Of a stretch of DNA of 64,000 nucleotides, positions 1-10,492 are shown in pieces. The stretch's first letter is position 1. Every line of letters begins with the position of its first letter. The notes beneath the pieces are model-generated. The model was given only the letters and a program-made list of their open reading frames with translations. It had not been told where the DNA came from and did not search any database. The position numbers and the translations under genes were made by a program. The stretch is from Nicotiana tabacum (Eukaryota; Streptophyta; Magnoliopsida; Solanales; Solanaceae). The stretch spans positions 58,028,419 through 58,092,418 of the forward strand of contig NC_134095.1 in NCBI RefSeq assembly GCF_000715075.1, written 5' to 3'.

Positions 1-390
1 TTTGTACACATATATATTTTTTCATTTTTTCTAATTTAAATTTCTCATTTTAATTATAAAACAATTTTAACTTCACAAAAATATATTAATTACTTTATAA
101 CAATTATTTAACACATAGACAAAACATCAATCACACAGTGGAATATTTAAAAATAGAACTATTGCACATTTTTTTTATTAAATTATCTTTTAAATACATA
201 ATTAAATCCTATATGCATGCAACATGTATTTATGTTAATTTTCAATTTATTATGACAAAGTAAACATTTACGGACATAACACAAATATTTAACTCCACAC
301 AAATTCAAGAATTACACAGTAAAAGAAATTTATTTTATTTTTTGATTTATTTTGGAGTAGTTTTCGTAAGGCAAAAATCACGTGCTCACA
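1..390 (-). repeat. 3' LTR of element 1, partial
   Basis: Aligns over its full length with 17874-18264, with four substitutions and a one-base T-run indel. It ends at 390 in CA (minus-strand start TGTGAGCACG), directly beside a polypurine tract. The rest of this LTR lies left of the window. Confidence 0.93.
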
Positions 391-403
391 GCTGCCCCTC
401 TTT
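391..403 (-). other. Polypurine tract of element 1
   Basis: On the minus strand this reads AAAGAGGGGCAGC and abuts the LTR start TGTGAGC, the expected place for plus-strand DNA priming. Element 2 has almost the same tract at 30254-30266. Confidence 0.85.
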
Positions 404-504
404 GTGCGGAAACTCGAAGAGTTTTCGTGCAAAGATAAAGTGAGCGGATACGAGCGATTTTTTGCCCGTTCGAATACTCCGTGGGAAGCATTTTTGAAAG
501 ATTT

Positions 505-574
505 GACCGAACCTCTGCTTCAAAGGTTTCCTACATATCCTTGGCTATAAAGGAATCAGGTCAATGTAGTTCGG
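505..574 (-). repeat. Dispersed hairpin motif, copy a (PPT-proximal)
   Basis: Begins GACCGAACC and ends GTAGTTCGG. The inverted arms are CTACAT (531-536) and ATGTAG (564-569). It lies about 115 bases from the polypurine tract, as does copy e in element 2. Confidence 0.7.
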
Positions 575-988
575 AAAGTTTTGGGTAGCTGGGACTACCG
601 TGGGACTGTGATGTTACTGCTGCTTCGTGCTGTTTTTACTGCTTGCTGACCTTCTTATTACACCTTACTTCAAAGGTAATACAAAAACTAAACTAGATTA
701 TGGTATAGGAATTATAAAAAAAATCTTATCTAGGTCATGCCCTTGAGTTTCTTGTTGTCTTGATATCTTGGTGAATCTTGGGCATTTGGCTTATTCCGTA
801 TTCTTTTCATTATGTCCCGTATTTTCTTTTGGGACTCTTGTTGTTTCTTGCTGTGGATTTTGTTGGACTTTTCTGCTTTATTGATTCTAAATGTGCTCCT
901 TTATCATATGAGCGGGCTTTTGATTTCAACACTTCAATTGCATTCCCTCGTTCTTCAGGTGGGTGCCTTGACTGCTTCTTTTCTTTCT

Positions 989-2068
989 TCATCCTCATTC
1001 TCCAGGTGGACGCCTGACTTCTTTTTAACTTCTTCATCCTCATTCTCCAGGTGGACGCCTGACTTCTTTAATTCTTATCCTCGTTCTCTAGGTAGACGCC
1101 TGACTTCTTCAATTCTCCATCCTCATTCTCCAGGTGGACGCCTGACTTCTTCTTTTCTCATCCTCATTCTCTAGGTGGACGCCTGACTTCTTTATTTCTT
1201 CATCCTCATTCTCCAGGTGGACGCCTGACTTCTTCTTTTCTCATCCTCATTCTCCAGGTGGACGCCTGACTTCTTCTTTTCTTTTTCATCCTCATTCTCC
1301 AGGTGGACGCCTGACTTTTTTAATTCTTCATCCTCATTCTCCAGGTGGACGCCTGACTTCTTCTTTTCTCATCCTCATTCTCCAGGTGGACGCCTGACTT
1401 CTTTAATTCTCATCCTCATTCTCCAGGTGGACGCCTGACTTCTTCTTTTCTCATCCTCATTCTCCAGGTGGACGCCTGACTTCTTCTTTTCTCATCCTCA
1501 TTCTCCAGGTGGACGCCTGACTTCTTTAATTCTCATCCTCATTCTCCAGGTGGACGCCTGACTTCTTTAATTCTCATCCTCATTCTCCAGGTGGACGCCT
1601 GACTTCTTTAATTCTCATCCTCATTCTCCAGGTGGACGCCTGACTTCTTTAATTCTCATCCTCATTCTCCAGGTGGACGCCTGACTTCTTCTTTTCTCAT
1701 CCTCATTCTCCAGGTGGACGCCTGACTTCTTTAATTCTCATCCTCATTCTCCAGGTGGACGCCTGACTTCTTCTTTTCTCATCCTCATTCTCCAGGTGGA
1801 CGCCTGACTTCTTTAATTCTCATCCTCATTCTCCAGGTGGACGCCTGACTTCTTCTTTTCTCATCCTCATTCTCCAGGTGGACGCCTGACTTCTTTAATT
1901 CTCATCCTCATTCTCCAGGTGGACGCCTGACTTCTTCTTTTCTCATCCTCATTCTCCAAGTGGACGCCTGACTTCTTTAATTCTCATCCTCATTCTCCAA
2001 GTGGACGCCTGACTTCTTCTTTTCTCATCTTCATTCTCCAGGTGGACGCCTGACTTCTTCAATTCTTT
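989..2068. repeat. 41-bp minisatellite, about 26 copies
   Basis: Each unit carries CATTCTCCAGGTGGACGCC followed by TGACTTCTT and one of two spacers, CTTTTCTC (type A) or TAATTCTC (type B after TGACTTCTT/TGACTTCTT-like TT). I count 26 copies of the GGACGCCTGAC core, plus a degenerate one near 958. Early units vary in length; later ones are close to 41 bp. The last ten complete units alternate B and A, an 82-bp higher-order period. It lies wholly within the 3' UTR of element 1. Confidence 0.95.
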
Positions 2069-3102
2069 ACCAAGTATTTCCTAACACAAATATTGTATTT
2101 TCCCCTGTTTTAAATCAAAGAAAACTTCGTTAGTTTAAAGTAGGGTGGTTGAATGGGGTATTCTTGCCGATGGTGATGCTTCTCTTCGTCTCTCTTTATT
2201 GCCTTGGAATGGTTGAAAAGACTGTTTTGTCTTTGTAATTGATCCTTGACTATAGGATTCCCCTCTGTATGTTTTCCTTTAAACCCTTTTAACTGTAATC
2301 ATATGTCCCTTCTGACTTCGCTGATCCACTTTTGATTTCACCTTTCTTACACCCATATCTTTTATCTCCCACCTTTCGTGGCCGTATTTTGTAACCTTGA
2401 ATCTTGGTAGTATACCTTGACATTCCTTCTTATTTGTTTGGAATAAAACTTATCTCAAGGCTTTTAGAAAAGTAAGATTATTAGTGACGAAACACGCTGA
2501 TTTCGACAATTATAGAATGAAAAGAAAAATCCAAGTTTGGATGACTGTTGGAGAAAGAATAAAAACTTATCTGATTGGAGTTACTGGCACCAATGATCAG
2601 GGTATGCATTTCGGATTAATCAACCCAGTCTTTTAAACAATCTTCTTTCAATTATCTCATTTTTTTTTGCCAAAATTTCCATAATCCAACTTCATTTTTC
2701 ATTTCACAGACCTGTTGGACTTGCAATGTCTCAAAGAGTTTTCACCGATAAACTTTCCTCATTTGTTCATTTCTCACTTCCTTTTCGCCTTATGGTGCCT
2801 ACGAAGGTTTTCACCAATAAGACTCTCTCATTTTTACTTTCTTTTCTTGTTTGTACCAGAGTGTTATGAACCATCTTCATTTGCTTGTCTCAGCATTTTT
2901 CTAAGATTGATCGAAAGGTCTTTTAGGTATGGGATTAGAAATGGAAAAGGTATTAAAAGCTAAACAGTTCTTGGTATGGGTTAAAAAAATTACAACTCTT
3001 GGAATCTTTCTCTTATTTGCAATACAGTTTCTTTGCCCCAGTTTTTGATTGGGGTCGCTTGACATAACTTTTTGTGCACATTATGTATATTGTGCACCCT
3101 AT

Positions 3103-3160
3103 GACCGAGCCGTGAGGCGCCTACATATCCTTCTTTGGGGAATCAGGTCAAACGTAGTTC
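3103..3160 (-). repeat. Dispersed hairpin motif, copy b (post-pol)
   Basis: Begins GACCGAGCC and ends CGTAGTTC. The arms are CTACAT (3121-3126) and ACGTAG (3152-3157); on the minus (sense) strand the variable pair becomes a G-U wobble. It lies about 200 bases past the pol stop, the place occupied by copy g in element 3. Confidence 0.7.
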
Positions 3161-3361
3161 ACTAAATAATAGTGATGTTTTTTTTTCTTTTTTTTTATAT
3201 ATATATTTTTTATTTTATTTTTATTGCTTCCAAGAGGGGGTAGGAAAGAAACAAGTATGGCTCAAAGGGGAAAACAAATGGTATAGTGTTTGGATAGCAG
3301 AATAAGTTGCCTTTGTCATTCCAATCTTTGAAATAATGCTAAATACAAACATTCAAAAATT

Positions 3362-4470
3362 TTATGCATAATATCTCTTTACCGCGTCAGAATTGATCGC
3401 CATATCTATGCATTTGCCTTCAATATCTTTTAAACATAGTGCACCATTCGATAATACTCTGGTCACAATGAATGGTCCTTGCCAATTCGGGGCAAATTTG
3501 CCTTTTGCCTCGACCTGATGTGGAAGAATACGTTTCAGCACATGCTGACCTACTTCAAACTTCCGGGGACGCACCTTTTTGTTGTATGCTCTTTCTATTC
3601 TTCTTTGATATAATTGACCATGACATACTGCGGCCAATCGTTTTTCATCAATCAAGTTTAACTATTCCAGACGGGTTTTGACCCATTCATCATCATCAAT
3701 CTTTGCTTCGGCGATGATCCGAAGGGAAGGAATCTCAACTTCTGCAGGAATTACTGCTTCAGTGCCATATACCAACAAATAAGGAGTTGCTCCTACTGAA
3801 GTGCGAACAGTAGTGCGGTATCCCAATAATGCAAATGGTAATTTTTCATGCCATTGTTTTGAACCTTCTACCATTTTCCGAAGTATCTTCTTTATGTTTT
3901 TGTTGGCTGCTTCTACTGCTCCATTCGCCTTGGGCCGATAGGGGGTAGAGTTACGATGTGTAATCTTAAACTGTTGACATACTTCCTTCATTAAGTTGCT
4001 GTTAAGATTAGCACCGTTATCTGTGAAGATCACCTTCGGGATTCCGAATCGACATATGATATTTGAGTGGACAAAATCGACCACAGCTTTCTTGGTCACT
4101 GATTTGAATGTCTTGGCCTCAACCCATTTGGTAAAATAATCAATAGCTACCAGAATGAACCTGTGCCCATTGGATGCTGCCGGCTCAATTGGTCCAATCA
4201 CATCCATGCCCCAGGCAACGAAGGGCCATGGTGCCGACATTGTGTGCAACTCGGATGGTGGAGAATGAATCAAATCTCCGTGTATTTGGCATTGATGACA
4301 CTTGCGCACAAAACTGATACAATCTCGCTCCATGGTAAGCCAATAGTAACCGGCTTAGAGGATTTTCTTTGCCAACACATATCCACTCATGTGGGGTCCG
4401 CAAACTCCTGAATGTACTTCAGACATGACAGCTGCAGCTTGTCTGGCATCTATGCATCTCAATAATCCAA
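3362..4470 (-). pseudogene. Integrase domain of element 1
   Basis: The N-terminal zinc-binding part shows HSGVCGPHMSG and CHQC (HHCC type). The core shows GMDVIGPIEP, FTDNGANLNSN and YRPKANGAVEAANKN, supplying the D, D and E of the catalytic triad. The C-terminal part shows VGQHVLKRILPHQVEAKGKF and NWQGPFIVTRVL, ending at a true-looking terminator after VKRYYA. Nonsense codons fall between the zinc-binding part and the core (4357-4355) and between core and C terminus (3664-3662). Between them an open stretch of 223 codons remains. Confidence 0.9.
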
Positions 4471-4719
4471 GATCTGGTGTTTTTTTATACAAAACTCCTC
4501 CGCTTAAGAAGAATCCATTTGACAATCGCCTAATGGTCCTCTTTTGATCTCCTGTGGCTTGTGCGGGATATATCCCCATCCTGATATACTCCTTGATGTC
4601 GTGGAACCATGGTTCACCATCAAATTCTTCTTCAACCATATTGCAATAAGCGTGCTGATCGTGGACTTGAATATGTATTGGATCTACATAAGCTTTGTCC
4701 GGATGGTGCAACATTGATT

Positions 4720-5095
4720 CCAGGGTAGCCAATGCATCGGCAACCTCATTATGGATTCTTGGAATATGTTGGAATTCCACTGATTGAAACCGCTGACAAA
4801 GATCATGTAGACATTGTCGGTATGGTATGAGCTTCAAGTCTCGGGTTTCCCATTCTCCTTGAATTTGATGTACCAAAAGATCCGAATCTCCCATGACTAA
4901 GATTTCTCAGATACCCATGTCTGCGGCTAGCCTTAACCCCAAAATACAAGCTTCATATTCAGCCATATTATTGGTGCAATAAAATCGCAATTGAGCCGTA
5001 ACAGGATAGTGATGCTCTGTTTCAGAAATGATTACAGCTCCTATCCCGACTCCTTTCATGTTAGCGGCTCCATCAAAGAAAAGTTTCCAGCCAGG
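4720..5095 (-). pseudogene. Second (archaeal-like) RNase H domain
   Basis: Visible blocks are WKLFFDGAAN, NNMAEYEACILGL, MGDSDLLVHQI and NEVADALATL, which carry the four acidic residues of an RNase H1 active site (D, E, D, D). A second RNase H of this type after the Ty3-type domain is a known acquisition of the Tat/Ogre lineage. It would remove RNA from the RNA-DNA hybrid. The TGA at 4909-4907 interrupts it just before the GDSD strand, so this copy is dead. The same domain survives in fragments in element 3 at 48691-49449. Confidence 0.85.
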
Positions 5096-5149
5096 CTTTT
5101 CAATTCGCTCCACCTCGTTGATATGCATTGTTTCTTCATCAGGAAAATA

Positions 5150-6400
5150 AGTTTTCAATGGCTCATGTTCCTCATCGACCGGGTTTTCGGCTAAATGATC
5201 GGCCAGTGCTTGAGCCTTCATTGCAGTTCGAGACACATAGATGATGTCGAATTCTGTGAGCAATATCTGCCACTTTGCAAGTCTTCCCATTGGCATAGGC
5301 TTTTGAAAAATGTATTTCAATGGATCCAACCGAGAAATGAGGTAAGTAGTGTAGGATGACAAATAGTGTTTCAATATTTGAGCTACCCATGTTAGGGCGC
5401 AACATGTCTTTTCCAGATGAGTATACTTAACCTCATAAGCTGTGAACTTCTTGCTAAGGTAGTAGATGGCCTGTTCTTTTCTGCCAGTGAGGCCATGTTG
5501 CCCCAATACACAACCAAATGAATTTTCCAAAACCGTCAAGTAAAGAATCAAAGGTCTTCCTGGCTCTGGCGGGATCAACACGGGTGGGTTTGACAAGTAC
5601 CCTTTTATTTTATCGAACGCTTCTTGACACTCATCGGTCCATTTGACCGCAGCATCCTTTTTTAACAATTTGAAAATTGGCTCACAGGTTGTTGTGAGCT
5701 GAGCAATAAACCTGCTGATGTAATTTAACCTTCCCAACAAACTCATTACTTCAGTTTTGTTTCTTGGAGGTGGCAGTTCTTGGATGGCTTTGATCTTTGA
5801 TGGGTCTAGCTCGATGCCTCGTCGACTGACTATGAATCCCAGCAACTTTCCAGATGGAACTCCAAATGCGCACTTGGCAGGGTTAAGCTTGAGGTTGTAC
5901 CTGCGAAGTCTTAAGAAGAACTTCCTCAAATCCCCAACGTGGTTGGCCTGATGCTTTGATTTTATGATCACATCGTCCACGTATACCTAAATCTCCTTGT
6001 GTATCATATCATGAAACACTGTGGTCATTGCTCTCATATAGGTTGCTCCGGCGTTCTTTAAACCGAATGGCATTACCCGGTAGCAATAAGTTCCCCATGG
6101 TGTGATGAATGCCGTCTTTTCTGCATCTTCTTCATCCATTAGAATTTGATGATACCCGGCATAACAATCCACGAAAGACCCTATATCATGCTTGGCACAA
6201 TTGTCGATCAAAATATGGATATTGGGTAATGGGAAATTATCCTTTGGACTTGCTTTGTTGAGATTGCGATAGTCGACGCATACTCTAATTTTGTCGTCTT
6301 TCTTTGGTACAGGAACGATTTTAGCCAACCAAACAGGATATCGAGTGACTCAAATGACCTTTGCTTCCAATTGTTTGGTGATTTCTTCCTTAATTCTCAC
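5150..6400 (-). pseudogene. Reverse transcriptase and Ty3-type RNase H domain
   Basis: RT signatures include VPKKDDKIRVCVDYRNLNKA, the FITPWGTYCYRVMPFGLKNA block and the catalytic YVDD in VYVDDVIIKSK, intact just after the TAG at 5989-5987. The thumb and connection region follow (LLGRLNYISRF). The first RNase H (IYYLSKKF to YLISRLDPLKYIF) lacks the usual aspartate in its first strand (LYLTVLENSFG), fitting the decayed original RNase H known from Tat elements. Nonsense codons at 6352-6350 and 5989-5987 cut the domain before and inside its catalytic centre. Confidence 0.9.
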
Positions 6401-6839
6401 ACTCATGTCAGGCTTGAATTTTCTCAGCCTCTGCTTGACAGGAGGCACCGTTGGATCGGTGGGCAATTTGTGAACCACTAAATCAGTGCTCAGGCCCGGC
6501 ATGTCGTCATACGACCATGCAAAAACATCTTTGAATTCTATGAGTGCTTTAATTAACTCCTCTCGGATCTTTGGTTCCAGATGGACACTTATTTTAGTTT
6601 CTCGGATATTACTCGTGTCCCCTATATTGATGTCCTCGGTATCACTCAAGTTCGGTTTGATTTTTTCCTCAAAGTGAATTAACTCTTTACTAATCTCTTC
6701 AAAAACCTCATCTTCATCATATTCTGATTCATAATCACAATATATTTCTTGAATTATTACTTCGGAACCAGATTGATTTTTAAGACTGGGCTGAGGATTC
6801 CTCATGCATGCCATATCACTAGAGCCAGTGTAAAAGGAA

Positions 6840-7025
6840 CTGTACAGGAAAGAAGAAAAAGAAAAGAAAACTATCAGGAATGATAATAACAAAAGTGAAA
6901 CTGCTTTTTATTGGATGATGAAAGATAACAAGGTTTTGCACACTTCAAACAAACTGTAAGATAAGCTTTGGGATTACAACCCTGAAGTAACCCAAACAAA
7001 CTGAAAGAAAATCAAAATAAACTAC
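6840..7025 (-). other. Predicted intron between protease and RT of element 1
   Basis: The upstream frame ends in TTG|GTAGTT, where the stop TAG lies inside the donor. A pyrimidine-rich tract leads to CCTGTACAG|TTCC at 6839. Removing the 186 bases joins codons in phase (TG plus T) and enters the pol frame. Ogre elements are known to have a spliced intron at this place. Element 3 has a matching 182-base interval with a GGTAG donor and an ATACAG acceptor. Confidence 0.75.
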
Positions 7026-9241
7026 CAAGACTCCCTTCGAATTGGGAGAGGAGTGGCTTTCCAATTACTGAGCTTTGTTTCTGGCCCAACGAATTGAACT
7101 TCTGCGTTGCTACACCCTTCTCCTCTTTCCAACATATTCACATCACCAAACAATTTCTCGAATCTTTCAATTAATTCCTCCTCAGGATTGACCTGAGATT
7201 TAGGAATTGTTGTTATCGGACGATTTTTAGCACCGGTCTTGACAAAAGACTTTGTCAGAGGTGGGACTGGTTTTGGAAGAACCAATGCTTGGTGTTTCAG
7301 CTTCCTAGCCCTTATCACGTCATTGGCAGTGGGTATGAATCCCAAACCGAATGTTCCCCAGTTCTCGGGGAGAGATACTGGTTGTATAATTCCTTGCAAA
7401 GATAAACCCAGACCTTTGCCGGGTATAAAGCCATTCTTTAACATTTCATAAGCTACCATGACTGATGCAGAGGATATCTTTGGATTTGGAAGGTATTTCC
7501 CCTCTGGAATTTTCTCTATCGACACTGTGTCGGTCACTTGGTATACCCATGGTCCCTGGTCATTTTCTGTTCCCTCGACCGGTACAATGGTATTGCTGTG
7601 AGCATTTAAACTTTCTTCTCCATGCACGACTACTTCTTGATGATCCCATTCAAACTTGACAGCCTGATGTAGTGTTGACGGGACTGCTTTAGCAGCATGG
7701 ATCCATGGTCGACCCAACAACAAATTGTAAGAAACAGTTATGTCCAACACTTGGAATTCCATTGTGAATTCAACTGGCCCTATAGTTAGTTCCAACACTA
7801 TGTCGCCAAATGAATCTCTGCTTCCACCGTCAAACCCCCGTACGCAGATACTATTCTTCTGGATCCTTTCCTCTTTAATTTTTAATTTGCTTAAAGTGGA
7901 GAGAGGACATATGTTTGCACTTGACCCATTGTCACCCAATACCCGGGTTACTACGGAGTTTTCACATTTCACGGTGAGGTAAAGAGCTCTATTGTGCTCA
8001 GTACCTTCCACAGGTAATTCGTCATCAACAAATGTAATTCTGTTTGTCTCAAAGATTCTGTTGGCTATTTTTCCCAAATGATTTACAGAGATCTTTTCAG
8101 GAACATGAGCCTCATTCAGGATTTTCATCAAAGCCAGACGGTGCTCCTCTGAATGGATCAGTAATGACAACAATGAAATTTGAGCGGGGGTCTTCTTTAA
8201 TTGATCCACAACAGAATAATCATGGAGTTTCATTTTTCTTAAAAACTCCTCCGCCTCTTCTTCCGTCACAGCTCTCTTTGTTGGCGTTGGATTATTTTTA
8301 GTTTTTCTTAACTCTTCGGGAGTAAAACATCTTCCCGAACGAGTCAAGCCTTGCACCTCACACACTTCTTCCTTGATTTCTTTTCCCTTGTACATTACAG
8401 TCACCCGTTCATAGTTCCATGGGATGGCTTTGTTGTTGATGACCGGCAGTTGGATTACAGGTGCAATAATAACCCGATCTGTACGGGCTCCTTCTACGAA
8501 TACAATGGGTTTGTTAGCAACCCCTGGTACTATCACTTTCGGCCTTTCTTGTTTTGCGGCAACTTTGCTCGATGATCCCTCCTCGATTATCATAGATGGT
8601 CCATCACCATTTCTGTTCTGCTTAGGTACCGGCTTCTCTTCTGTTAACTGTTTCTCTGATTTGGCTTCATGAGACTTGATCATCATGACAGTTTGTGACG
8701 GCTTCTTTGTCTCCCCATCAGCTTGTATGATTTCTATCATAATAGCCTCTTGATGGGCTGGCATTGGATTTCTATTGATATTTGGGGCTTCGGGGGTTTG
8801 AACCTCGATTTTATTAGTATCAATCAGCTCTTGTATTGCATTTTTCAAATGCCAGCATTTCTCCGTATCATGGCCTGGTGCACCGGAGCAATATTCACAG
8901 CTAATGGTGTAATCCAGATTCTTTGGAGGAGGATTGGGTAGTTTGGATTGTATTGGTCTCAGCATGTCTAGCTGTCTCAGCCTGTGGAACAGACTAGTGT
9001 AAGACTCTCCCAATGGAGTGTAAGTTTTCTTTTTCTGTTCCCTTTCTCCCCTGAATGCTAGCCTAGGCCTGAAACCTGGTCCGGGATAGGCTCGTGGGTA
9101 AGTATTTGGTGTGACAGGAGCACGCCAATTGATGTGAACAGGTGGCTGATTGTATGCTTGAGCATGGTTAATGGAAAAATGAGGCTCTGAAGGGTGATAG
9201 TAGTGTTGGGATGAATCATGGTGGTAAGATGATTGGCGAGG
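7022..9241 (-). pseudogene. gag C-terminal zinc knuckle, aspartic protease and G-patch region
   Basis: Continues the gag frame past the TGA at 9244-9242; the longest downstream open stretch starts at 9013. In order it has a zinc knuckle CEYCSGAPGHDTEKC; a long linker; a retropepsin-like protease with the active-site segment DNGSSANICPLSTL and the LLGRPWIHAA motif; and a glycine-rich G-patch-like segment (KNGFIPGKGLGLSLQGII). The protease would cut the Gag-Pol precursor; a G-patch after the protease also occurs in some retroviruses. The frame runs to SW and a TAG inside the predicted intron donor. From 9013 no stop interrupts it, so protease coding capacity is intact, but upstream translation would end at 9242. 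Confidence 0.88.
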
Positions 9242-10492
9242 TCATTGTTGATTATAGTAAAGCGGTGAACCTCTGGGTCCCGGCCAAGTTCCTGAATCAA
9301 CTACTGCTGCTTCCTCCCTCTTCTTTCTTCCGATTCCTCCTACCCCGCCTTGAATAGCTTGAGTAGTTGCCTTAATTGCTGAATAGCTCATGATTTTATT
9401 TGTCTTGAGGCCTTCTTCCACCATACCTCCCATCTTCACTACTTCGTTGAATGATTTCCCAACCGCTGAAACCAAATGGGCATAGTAAGTCGGTTCCAAG
9501 GCTTGGAGGAAGTAGTCTACCATTTCGCTCTCCTTCATAGGAGGATCCACTCTTGCTGCCTGTTCTCTCCACCGAAAACCATACTCTCTGAAACTTTCAT
9601 TGTGTTTCTTCTCAAATTTTGTCAAAGATAATCGATCTGGGATGATTTCCATATTGTATTGGAAATGGTATGCGAATGCCTGTGCCAGGTCATCCCAGGT
9701 GTACCATCTCCCATGGTCCTGGCGTGTATACCACTCCAAAGATGATCCGCTTAAACTTTGACTGAAGTAAGCCATCAATAATTCATCCTTTCCCCCAGCT
9801 CCTCGCATCTTGCTACAGAAACCCCTTAAGTGAGCTACTGGGTCGCCGTGCCCGCTGTATAGGTCAAATTTGGGCATCTTGAAACCAACTGGCAATTGTA
9901 CATTGGGGAATAAGCATAAATCTTTGTATGCTACACTGACTTGCCCGCCTAATCCTCGCATGTCTCTGAACGATTGTTCTAGACTCTTGACCTTCCTGAA
10001 CATCTCTTCTTGTTCAACATTTTTAGCTGGCTTGTCAATTTCGGTTGGGAGATCAAAACGAGGAGTAGCTGAATGAATTTCGGAAGCTTTGAGGGTGGGC
10101 TCCGGGGGGAAATATTGGTTGTCCTGGGCCTGGAATGTAGGCTCACTAGGAGATTTATGGAATGTATCAAGGGGAGGTGCTACGAAAACAGGAGTCATAG
10201 GTGGAGGAAAATATGGAACGGGTTTCGGAGGTGGAGACTGCGGTGTCTGAGAGGTGGTGCCTCGGTAGTGCTGGTAAATGGGGAAATTTGAGGATAATTC
10301 AGTGGTAATATTATCCTGAGTTTGGGTCATTGATGGAGCAGGGTTATTTGGGTAAGATGGGGGTAGCTGTCCTGTAGACCAAGCTTGGTACATCTCAGCC
10401 ATTTGCTGCTTGAGTTTAAACATCTCTTCTTTCATTTTCCCGACATCCATCTCCTCTAGCTCCATACCTGTGTCAACATCTGGGATAGACAT
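9242..10492 (-). CDS. gag: gag of element 1 (truncated by a nonsense codon)
   Basis: 416 codons from ATG at 10492. The N-terminal third is proline- and glutamine-rich with a short heptad-like helix (GKMKEEMFKLKQQMAEMYQ). The conserved retrotransposon Gag core runs from KFDLYSGHGDPVAHLRGFC through LEWYTRQDHGRWYTWDDLA to FRWREQAARVDPPMKESEM. It would form the particle that packages element RNA. The frame closes with TGA at 9244-9242, yet Gag-like sequence with a zinc knuckle continues in the same frame just beyond, so this stop is probably a lesion that removes the RNA-binding part. Confidence 0.9.
   Translation of the reverse strand: MSIPDVDTGMELEEMDVGKMKEEMFKLKQQMAEMYQAWSTGQLPPSYPNNPAPSMTQTQDNITTELSSNFPIYQHYRGTTSQTPQSPPPKPVPYFPPPMTPVFVAPPLDTFHKSPSEPTFQAQDNQYFPPEPTLKASEIHSATPRFDLPTEIDKPAKNVEQEEMFRKVKSLEQSFRDMRGLGGQVSVAYKDLCLFPNVQLPVGFKMPKFDLYSGHGDPVAHLRGFCSKMRGAGGKDELLMAYFSQSLSGSSLEWYTRQDHGRWYTWDDLAQAFAYHFQYNMEIIPDRLSLTKFEKKHNESFREYGFRWREQAARVDPPMKESEMVDYFLQALEPTYYAHLVSAVGKSFNEVVKMGGMVEEGLKTNKIMSYSAIKATTQAIQGGVGGIGRKKREEAAVVDSGTWPGPRGSPLYYNQQ

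Larger units (their letters stand above)
404..3361 (-). other. 3' untranslated region of element 1
   Basis: About 3 kb between the integrase stop and the polypurine tract, with no credible reading frame. The small frames here fall on the minisatellite or on T-rich DNA. It holds a 41-bp tandem array and two copies of the dispersed hairpin motif (505-574 and 3103-3160). The rest (2070-3100) is AT-rich DNA in which I see nothing else. A long, fast-changing 3' UTR with tandem repeats is a known feature of Ogre elements. Confidence 0.8.
3362..6839 (-). pseudogene. pol: pol second exon of element 1: RT, two RNase H domains, integrase
   Basis: One reading frame runs without a frameshift from the predicted splice acceptor to the stop at 3362, broken by nonsense codons at 6352-6350 (TGA), 5989-5987 (TAG), 4909-4907 (TGA), 4357-4355 (TAA) and 3664-3662 (TAG). 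Domain order is an acidic linker, reverse transcriptase, Ty3-type RNase H, an added RNase H, then integrase, as in the Tat lineage. It would copy the element RNA into DNA and insert it in the genome. As it stands it cannot make a complete polyprotein. No chromodomain is visible at the C terminus, consistent with Tat rather than chromoviruses. Confidence 0.92.

Noticed and set aside
812..1174. Open frame of 120 codons across the first minisatellite units
   Set aside because: It is a by-product of the repeat period and stops within the array; nothing resembles a protein family.
989..2068. CRISPR array
   Set aside because: Spacers are two recurring types, not unique; the context is a plant retrotransposon.
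3362..6839. Integrated pararetrovirus (caulimovirus type)
   Set aside because: The gene order has integrase after RNase H, and LTRs, primer site and polypurine tract are present; no movement or coat protein is seen.
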